Below, in pieces: positions 58,419 through 64,000 of a DNA stretch of 64,000 nucleotides; position 1 is the stretch's first letter; each line of letters begins with the position of its first letter. A program made the position numbers and the translations under genes. Source of the stretch: Nocardioides marmoriginsengisoli (GTDB taxonomy: Bacteria; Actinomycetota; Actinomycetes; Propionibacteriales; Nocardioidaceae); NCBI RefSeq assembly GCF_003725695.1, contig NZ_RJSE01000007.1, positions 820,963-884,962 on the forward strand, read 5' to 3'. The notes beneath the pieces are model-generated. The model searched no databases, was not told the DNA's origin, and saw only the letters and a list, made by a program, of their open reading frames with translations.

Positions 58419-59258
58419 TCAGCCGAGGTTGACCTCGACCCGGCTGTCGATCGCGTTCGAGCCGGTCCAGCCCTTCTCGGAGTTGCGGCCGGTGCGCCAG
58501 GTACGGCCGTCGAAGGAGACCTCCTGGATCTTCAGCGGTCCGGCGAACGCGACCAGGTACTGCGCGATCGCCCAGCCGAGCCGGTTGCCGACCTTGCCGT
58601 TCGCGACCGGGATCAGCAGGTCCTCGCGGGCGCCGGTCCGGTCGACCGCGGTGGTGCCGAACGCCTCGTCCAGGGACTTGCTGACGGCCTGGGCGCGGCC
58701 ACTGCCTTCGGGCTCATCGACGACGCAGGTGAACGCTCCGCCCGGGCTGTAGCCGGTCAGTGCCGAGGAGAGCGCGCGGGCGTCCGGGGCGTGGTCCTCG
58801 TAGGCCTCCGGGAACCCGGAGCGCTGCACCTTCTGGGCGGCCTCGGTGATCCGCATCGTCTCGTAGCCGTCGATGTGCTCCAGCGCGGCGTAGAACTTGT
58901 TGATCGAGTAGTGCTCGTCGCGGATCTGCGCCACCGTGCCCCAGCCCTGCGAGGGCCGCTGCTGGAAGATCCCGATCGAGTCCCGGTCGCCGTGCGCCAG
59001 GTTCTGGATCTTGCTCTCCTGGTACGCCGTGGCCAGGGCGATCGAGACCGCCCGCGCCGGCAGCCGGCGCTGGAGTCCGATCGCCGCGATCAGGGCGGCG
59101 TTGCGGCCCTGCTCGGAGGAGAGCGGCACCTTGCGCCCGCCGACCACGGCCGAGCACTGCTCGGGGTCGGGCAACGGGCCGGTGCCGCGCCAGATGGCCA
59201 CGCCGACCCCGGCGATGAGGGCGAGGACCGCGAGGAAGACCAGCGAACGGGTGCGCAA
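58419..59258 (-). CDS. Membrane-anchored lysozyme/transglycosylase-like protein
   Basis: 279 residues from TTG 59258; a GTG at 59321 overlapping dapD by 49 nt is the alternative. An N-terminal membrane anchor LVFLAVLALIAGVGVAIW is followed by an extracytoplasmic domain with SIALATAYQESKIQNLAHGDRDSIGIFQQRPSQGWG, recalling the catalytic glutamate and GxFQ/GLFQQRPSQGWG segments of lytic transglycosylase-like muramidases. Probably acts on peptidoglycan. Its position beside DAP genes fits, but catalysis is unproven. Confidence 0.75.
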   Translation of the reverse strand: MRTRSLVFLAVLALIAGVGVAIWRGTGPLPDPEQCSAVVGGRKVPLSSEQGRNAALIAAIGLQRRLPARAVSIALATAYQESKIQNLAHGDRDSIGIFQQRPSQGWGTVAQIRDEHYSINKFYAALEHIDGYETMRITEAAQKVQRSGFPEAYEDHAPDARALSSALTGYSPGGAFTCVVDEPEGSGRAQAVSKSLDEAFGTTAVDRTGAREDLLIPVANGKVGNRLGWAIAQYLVAFAGPLKIQEVSFDGRTWRTGRNSEKGWTGSNAIDSRVEVNLG

Positions 59259-59272
59259 GTGGGACCGCGGTC

Positions 59273-60229
59273 TCAGTTCGCGTGCAGGTCGGCGTTGAGG
59301 GTGATGCCCTCGGCCCGCCACGGCACGGCCTCGACGGTCCCGCTGACCGAGTTGCGGCGGAACAGGATGTTCGACTGACCCGACAGGGTCACCGCCTTGA
59401 TCACCTGGGGCTTGTTCTCGATGTTCCTGATCGTCACCTTGGTGCCGGCGGTGACGTAGCAGCCGGCCTCGACCACGCAGTCGTCGCCGAGCGAGATGCC
59501 GATCCCGGAGTTGGCGCCGAGCAGGCAGCGGCTGCCGATCGAGATGACCTGGGCGCCGCCGCCCGAGAGCGTGCCCATGATCGAGGCGCCGCCACCGACG
59601 TCGGAGCCGTCACCGACGACCACGCCGGCCGAGATCCGGCCCTCGACCATCGAGGCGCCCAGGGTGCCGGCGTTGAAGTTCACGAAGCCCTCGTGCATGA
59701 CGGTGGTGCCGTCCGCGAGGTGCGCGCCGAGGCGGACCCGGTCGGCGTCGGCGATCCGGACGCCGGCCGGCACGACGTAGTCGGTCATCCGCGGGAACTT
59801 GTCGACCCCGAACACCTGGACCGGGCCGCGTGCGCGGAGCGCCGTACGGACGTCTTCGAAGCCGGCCACCGCGCAGGGGCCGTGGCTGGTCCAGACGACG
59901 TTGCTGAGCAGGCCGAACACGCCCGTCAGGTTCTGCCCGTGCGGGGCGACCAGGCGGTGGCTCAGCAGGTGCAGGCGGAGGTACACGTCGGCGGCGTCGA
60001 CGGGCTCGTCGGCCAGCACGATCTCGGTGCGGACCACCTCGGTGCGGACCTTCCGGGCGTCGTCCTTGCCCTCGAGCGCGGTCAGCGAGGCAGGGGCGGC
60101 AGCGTCCGCGGGAGCCGGTCCGAGCGCGGGGGCCGGGTACCAGGTGTCGAGGGTCGAGCCGTCGTCGGCGATGGTCGCGAGACCGAAGCCCCACGCGTGG
60201 GTGGCAGGGGTGCTGGACGGCGCAGACAT
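59273..60229 (-). CDS. dapD: Tetrahydrodipicolinate N-succinyltransferase
   Basis: 318 residues; succinylates tetrahydrodipicolinate in diaminopimelate synthesis. The C-terminal left-handed beta-helix shows [45 protein letters not shown] and [20 protein letters not shown], the Mycobacterium-type DapD form. It lies between dapC and dapE but on the opposite strand, so the pathway is encoded by adjacent separate transcripts. Confidence 0.95.
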   Translation of the reverse strand: MSAPSSTPATHAWGFGLATIADDGSTLDTWYPAPALGPAPADAAAPASLTALEGKDDARKVRTEVVRTEIVLADEPVDAADVYLRLHLLSHRLVAPHGQNLTGVFGLLSNVVWTSHGPCAVAGFEDVRTALRARGPVQVFGVDKFPRMTDYVVPAGVRIADADRVRLGAHLADGTTVMHEGFVNFNAGTLGASMVEGRISAGVVVGDGSDVGGGASIMGTLSGGGAQVISIGSRCLLGANSGIGISLGDDCVVEAGCYVTAGTKVTIRNIENKPQVIKAVTLSGQSNILFRRNSVSGTVEAVPWRAEGITLNADLHAN

Positions 60230-60280
60230 GTCGTTCAGGCTACCGGGCGGGACCTACCCCGTTCGTGGCAGGCTGCGGTG

Positions 60281-60985
60281 ATGGGACAGCGGACAGCCAT
60301 CGCGACCTTCAAGGAACTCTGCCTCGACAGCCACCCCGCGCGGGGTCAGGACCTGACCGCCCTGGGCCGGTTCTGGGCCGCGGCGACCGGCTGCGCGTAC
60401 GAGCGCGGCGACGTGCGGTACCCCGGTGACGTGGTCGGCGCCGAGGAGGGCATGGGCATCGCGATCTGCCCGGTCCCTGAGCCCCGGACGGTCAAGCACC
60501 GGGTGCACGTCGACGTCGCGACCGACCGCGTCGACGCTCTGGTCGCGCTCGGCGCCACCGTGCTGCGGGAGCCGACGGCCGAGGACGAGTGGACCGTGCT
60601 GGCCGACCCCGAGGGCGGTGAGTTCTGCGCGTTCGTGCGGCCCGCGGAGAAGCTGTCGTCGTACCGGACCCTGGAGCTAGCCGTGGACGCGGTCGACGCC
60701 GCGGCGATCGGCGCGTGGTGGGCGGACGTGTTCGGGGCCGAGCTGCACCGCAAGTCCGGGACGTCGTGGCACTGGATCGAGGACGTCCCCGGGATGCCCT
60801 TCGACGCCTGGGTCTTCGGTGACGTCCCCGAACCGAAGACGGTGAAGAACCGCTGGCACTGGGACCTGTACGGCGAGGTGCCGGACTTCCTCGCCCGTGG
60901 CGCCACCCTGCTCTGGGAGCAGCCCCGCTGGACCGTCCTCGCCGACCCCGAGGGCAACGAGTTCTGCGTCTTTCCCCGGACCTGA
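60281..60985 (+). CDS. VOC/glyoxalase-like protein with two tandem units
   Basis: 234 residues from the ATG at 60281 (GTG 60278 adjacent). Two repeats of the vicinal-oxygen-chelate fold: each has a TVLADPEG(G/N)EFC(A/V)F strand near its end, at about residues 108-122 and 218-233. Such glyoxalase-like proteins without obvious enzymatic pairs are common in actinobacteria. Metal ligands and substrate not identified. Divergent from dapD. Confidence 0.85.
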   Translation: MGQRTAIATFKELCLDSHPARGQDLTALGRFWAAATGCAYERGDVRYPGDVVGAEEGMGIAICPVPEPRTVKHRVHVDVATDRVDALVALGATVLREPTAEDEWTVLADPEGGEFCAFVRPAEKLSSYRTLELAVDAVDAAAIGAWWADVFGAELHRKSGTSWHWIEDVPGMPFDAWVFGDVPEPKTVKNRWHWDLYGEVPDFLARGATLLWEQPRWTVLADPEGNEFCVFPRT

Positions 60986-61043
60986 GCGCCGGATTCGGCC
61001 AGGGTGGCACGGCTGCTACCCGGAGGGCTGACAAGATGAAGAC

Positions 61044-62105
61044 ATGGCCCTGGATCTGACCGCGGACGTGGTCGCACTGACCGAGACGCTGGTGAACATC
61101 GAGTCGGTCAGCCTGGACGAGCGCGCGATCTGCGACGCGGTCGAGGCCGCGCTGGCGCCGCTGACCCACCTCAAGACCGTCCGGATCGGGAACACCCTGG
61201 TCGCCCGCACCGAGCTCGGCCGCGCGGAGCGGGTCGTGATCGCCGGTCACCTCGACACGGTTCCGCTCAACGACAACCTGCCGGCGCGCAACGACGGGAC
61301 CCTGCTGCACGGCCTCGGCACCTGCGACATGAAGGGCGGGGTCGCGGTCGCGCTGCGGCTGGCGGCAACCTTGCCCGATCCGGTCCGGGACGTCACCTAC
61401 GTCTTCTACGAGGGCGAGGAGATCGCCTCGGTGCACAACGGGTTGCGTCTGGTCGCCGAGCAGGAGCCGACCCTGCTCGAGGCCGACTTCGCGATCCTGA
61501 TGGAGCCCTCGGACGCGGTCGTCGAGGCCGGGTGCCAGGGCACCCTGCGGGTCGAGGTCACCGCGACGGGGGAGCGGGCGCACTCGGCGCGGTCGTGGCG
61601 CGGGGTCAACGCGATCCACGGCGCCGGCGAGATCCTGAACCGGCTGGCGTCGTACCAGGCCCGGCTGCCGGTGATCGACGGGCTGGAGTACCACGAGGGC
61701 CTCAACGCGGTGCTGATCAACGGCGGGGTCGCGACCAACGTGATCCCGGACCGCTGCACCGTCACCGTCAACTACCGGTTCGCCCCCGACCGGAGCGAGG
61801 ACGAGGCGCTGGCCTTCGTCCGCGACTTCTTCGCCGGGTTCGACGTGGTCGTCACCGACTCCGCTCCCGGCGCGCTGCCCGGTCTGGGCGTCCCCGCCGC
61901 GGCGGCCTTCGTGGCGGCGGTCGGCGGTGAGGTGAACCCCAAGTTCGGCTGGACCGACGTCGCCCGCTTCACCGGCCTCGGCATTCCCGCGGTCAACTTC
62001 GGACCGGGCGACCCGATGCTCGCCCACAAGCAGGAGGAATACGTGCCGATCGAGCAGCTCCGCGTTTGCGAGTCCACCCTGCGCCGCTGGCTGGGGGAGC
62101 AGTGA
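61044..62105 (+). CDS. dapE: Succinyl-diaminopimelate desuccinylase
   Basis: 353 residues; removes succinate to yield LL-diaminopimelate. M20 metallopeptidase fold: GHLDTVPLN with the first metal histidine near residue 73, GTCDMKGG, YEGEE with the catalytic glutamate, and the C-terminal HKQEEY. The LETL-VNIES opening is typical of actinobacterial DapE. The next gene starts at the overlapping GTGA. Confidence 0.95.
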   Translation: MALDLTADVVALTETLVNIESVSLDERAICDAVEAALAPLTHLKTVRIGNTLVARTELGRAERVVIAGHLDTVPLNDNLPARNDGTLLHGLGTCDMKGGVAVALRLAATLPDPVRDVTYVFYEGEEIASVHNGLRLVAEQEPTLLEADFAILMEPSDAVVEAGCQGTLRVEVTATGERAHSARSWRGVNAIHGAGEILNRLASYQARLPVIDGLEYHEGLNAVLINGGVATNVIPDRCTVTVNYRFAPDRSEDEALAFVRDFFAGFDVVVTDSAPGALPGLGVPAAAAFVAAVGGEVNPKFGWTDVARFTGLGIPAVNFGPGDPMLAHKQEEYVPIEQLRVCESTLRRWLGEQ

Positions 62106-62848
62106 GCACCGGCGAGGGCCGGCCGGTCAAGCGCAAGGGGCCGACGTTCCTGCGCGACACGCAGGTCGACCTCTCCACCACCGACCAGCGGCTGCTCGAC
62201 GACCACGGCCGGGCGGACTGGCTGCACACCGACCCCTGGCGGGTGCTCCGGATCCAGGCCGAGTTCGTCGAGGGCTTCGGCGCCCTGGCCGAGCTGGGCC
62301 CGGCGATCGCCGTCTTCGGGTCGGCGCGGACCAAGCGCGAGGACCCCTTCTACGCGAAGGGCGAGCAGATCGGCGCCAAGCTCGTCGAGGCCGGGTTCGC
62401 GGTGATCACCGGCGGCGGCCCCGGTGCCATGGAGGCCGCCAACAAGGGGGCGTCCGAGGCGGGCGGGGTCAGCGTCGGACTCGGCATCGAGCTGCCGTTC
62501 GAGGACGGCGTCAACGACTACGTGAACATCGGCGTGAACTTCCGCTACTTCTTCGCCCGCAAGACCATGTTCGTCAAGTACGCCCGCGGGTTCATCGTGC
62601 TGCCCGGCGGGATGGGCACCTTCGACGAGCTGTTCGAGGCGCTCACCCTGGCCCAGACCCAGAAGATCACCTCGTTCCCGGTGGTCCTGGTCGGCATCGA
62701 CTACTGGTCCGGTCTACTGGACTGGCTGCGCGGGACGGTGCTCGCCGACGGCAAGATCTCCGAGGCCGACCTGGGCGCGCTGGTGCTGACCGACGACGTC
62801 GACGAGGCGGTCGCGATCATGGCGGCCGGGAAGGCGACGAGCTCGTGA
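62102..62848 (+). CDS. LOG family protein (TIGR00730, nucleotide 5'-monophosphate phosphoribohydrolase-like)
   Basis: 248 residues from GTG 62102, overlapping dapE by 4 nt. Rossmann fold; AVFGSARTK at about 83-91, ITGGGPGAMEAANKGA, and LPGGMGTFDELFEAL carrying the PGGxGTxxE motif. The LOG family releases nucleobase from nucleotide 5'-monophosphates, including cytokinin riboside types. It follows dapE as in mycobacteria. Confidence 0.92.
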   Translation: MSTGEGRPVKRKGPTFLRDTQVDLSTTDQRLLDDHGRADWLHTDPWRVLRIQAEFVEGFGALAELGPAIAVFGSARTKREDPFYAKGEQIGAKLVEAGFAVITGGGPGAMEAANKGASEAGGVSVGLGIELPFEDGVNDYVNIGVNFRYFFARKTMFVKYARGFIVLPGGMGTFDELFEALTLAQTQKITSFPVVLVGIDYWSGLLDWLRGTVLADGKISEADLGALVLTDDVDEAVAIMAAGKATSS

Positions 62849-63189
62849 TGACCTGGCTGCTCGTGGTGCTGATCCTGCTGGTCATCGGCGGGGTCGCGGT
62901 GGTCGCGACCGGCGCCGGTGACCCGCTGGCGCCGGCGTACGACGACCGGCCGGACGTGCCGCTGCCGACCGACCGGCCGCTGACCGCCGAGGACCTGATG
63001 GAGGTGCGTTTCACCTCGGTCGTGCGCGGGTACCGGGCCAGCGAGGTGGACGCGCTGATCGCCCGGCTGGCGCAGCAGCTGTACGGCCAGCGCGCGGCCG
63101 GGAACGCGGCGCCCGCCCAGGGCCCCGTCCACGACCCCGCCCAGGACCCAGCCCAGGACCCCGCCCGGACCGACGAGCCGCCGGCCTAA
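62845..63189 (+). CDS. DivIVA-domain membrane protein
   Basis: 114 residues from GTG 62845, overlapping the previous stop (an ATG at 62848 is the alternative). One membrane helix TWLLVVLILLVIGGVAVVATG is followed by the DivIVA-like motif LTAEDLMEVRFTSVVRGYRASEVDALIARL, then a proline- and glutamine-rich tail with DPAQ repeats. DivIVA-like proteins localise to the pole or septum. Likely linked to cell-wall growth by position in the dap cluster. Confidence 0.82.
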   Translation: MMTWLLVVLILLVIGGVAVVATGAGDPLAPAYDDRPDVPLPTDRPLTAEDLMEVRFTSVVRGYRASEVDALIARLAQQLYGQRAAGNAAPAQGPVHDPAQDPAQDPARTDEPPA

Positions 63190-63201
63190 GGAGCTTCTCG
63201 C

Positions 63202-63960
63202 ATGCGTTTCTCGGGATCGGCGCTCGGCGTCGTACTCGTCGCCCTGATCCTCGGCCTGCTGGCCGCGCCCGTGCGCGCCGAGACCGGTACGACGGAGCGG
63301 GCCGCCGCGCCGACGGTGAACGAGATCCGGATCTTCGGGCGTTCGGTCAAGGGGCGGGCGCTGCGGGCGTACCGGGTCGGCGACCCCGCCTCGAAGACCA
63401 AGGTCGTGATGATCTCCGGCATGCACGGCAACGAGCCCGGCCCGGCGCGGATCCTGGAGCGCCTGATCCGCGGCGGCCCGATCGCCGGCGCCGACATCTG
63501 GCTGGTGCCGTACCTCAACCGGGACGGGCTCGCCCGGCACACCCGCAAGAACGCCCGCGGGGTCGACCTGAACCGCAACTTCCCGGTCAGCTGGGTCCGC
63601 CGTCCGGGGCACTACAACTCAGGTCCGCGGCCCGCCTCAGAGCCGGAGACCCGGTCGCTGATCCGGTTCCTCGGCAACGTCCGGCCGACGTACGTGATCA
63701 GCATGCACCAGCCGCTCAACGGGGTGGACACGTCGTACGGGAAGGCTCGTCCGCTGGCGCTGCGCCTGGTCGAGGGCCTGCGACTGCCGGCGAAGGTGTT
63801 CCACTGCAACAGCGGGTGCCACGGCACCATGACGCAGTGGTTCAATCGGACGTACGCCGGCGCGGCGCTGACCGTGGAGTACGGCGCTCGGATGACGACC
63901 ACTCAGGTCTACCGCACCGGTCCGACCGGTTTGCTCGGATCCGTGTTCGCATCCCGCTGA
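63202..63960 (+). CDS. Secreted M14-family zinc carboxypeptidase-like protein
   Basis: 252 residues with a signal peptide (VVLVALILGLLAAPVRA, cleavage near residue 27). Metallocarboxypeptidase features: GMHGNEPG with zinc ligands His and Glu, the GVDLNRNFPV substrate segment, the third zinc histidine in ISMHQPL, and the catalytic glutamate in TVEYGAR. Members include gamma-D-glutamyl-DAP peptidases, so peptidoglycan is a likely substrate given the nearby dap genes. Confidence 0.85.
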   Translation: MRFSGSALGVVLVALILGLLAAPVRAETGTTERAAAPTVNEIRIFGRSVKGRALRAYRVGDPASKTKVVMISGMHGNEPGPARILERLIRGGPIAGADIWLVPYLNRDGLARHTRKNARGVDLNRNFPVSWVRRPGHYNSGPRPASEPETRSLIRFLGNVRPTYVISMHQPLNGVDTSYGKARPLALRLVEGLRLPAKVFHCNSGCHGTMTQWFNRTYAGAALTVEYGARMTTTQVYRTGPTGLLGSVFASR

Positions 63961-64000
63961 TCGTTGGGGCCGGTGTTCTGGTCGCTCCAGTCGAGTGCGG

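Noticed and set aside
59282-60985. A 567-aa plus-strand frame ending in the VOC protein
   Set aside because: The part before 60281 runs antisense to dapD and has no domain; only the VOC part is real.

Overview
The window reads as a chromosomal segment of a high-GC actinobacterium, most like Nocardioidaceae or a relative. The lineage signals are mycothiol genes (an MshB-type deacetylase and a mycothiol-dependent MDMPI-type protein), an F420-type luciferase-like oxidoreductase, ChoD- and CYP125-like enzymes, a KstR-type box, a 6C-type small RNA, many GTG/TTG starts and many start codons placed 5-8 nt after a TANNNT -10 box, which is the pattern of leaderless mRNAs. The genus is an inference; the phylum is well supported.

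Layout. 1-8.2 kb: partial acyl-CoA desaturase with a palindromic operator, TesB-like thioesterase, a DUF616-type glycosyltransferase-like gene, NAD-sugar epimerase, tRNA-Gln(TTG), SRPBCC protein, unknown 338-aa protein, then core glmU and prs. 8.2-20.6 kb: a secreted protein and an MDMPI-type protein divergent from a MarR gene, rplY-pth, a secreted Ig-like protein, cysQ, a stand-alone LigD-type polymerase, a succinate-semialdehyde dehydrogenase/ChoD pair, a 6C small RNA, a small lipoprotein and guaA.

20.6-37.9 kb is accessory. A MarR gene is divergent from an SDR/membrane protein/SGNH hydrolase operon. Next comes a GntR(FCD)-controlled catabolic cluster: aminotransferase, stand-alone GcvH, HyuA-HyuB ATP-dependent hydantoinase/oxoprolinase, an isochorismatase-fold protein lacking the usual Cys, a glycine C-acetyltransferase-type alpha-oxoamine synthase, an SDR, a cupin protein and a complete LIV-type ABC importer. 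Four- or five-gene chains overlap by 4 nt, and the same AT-rich AGATAY motif sits in all three intergenic promoter regions. I propose that it takes up and opens a cyclic amide and ends in glycine plus an acyl-CoA. This is the best candidate for an undescribed system.

37.9-48.6 kb holds lipid/steroid-type oxidation genes: two P450s, a GMC oxidoreductase, two TetR regulators, an LLM oxidoreductase, a DapB-like dehydrogenase, a dienoyl-CoA-reductase-type flavoprotein and a hotdog thioesterase. 48.6-54.9 kb: lipoproteins, modABC (minus strand), and a KstR-box-preceded old-yellow-enzyme gene, then a thioesterase and a Nudix protein. 54.9-64.0 kb is core and mirrors mycobacterial order: mshB, GNAT, fdx, dapC, (secreted muramidase-like protein), dapD, VOC protein, dapE, LOG protein, DivIVA-like membrane protein, M14 peptidase. 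Diaminopimelate synthesis (dapC, dapD, dapE) supports a meso-DAP or LL-DAP cell wall.

No intergenic gap exceeds 300 nt. Convergent genes are packed with 0-12 nt between stops, or overlap. No integrase, transposase, phage gene, CRISPR array or rRNA was seen.
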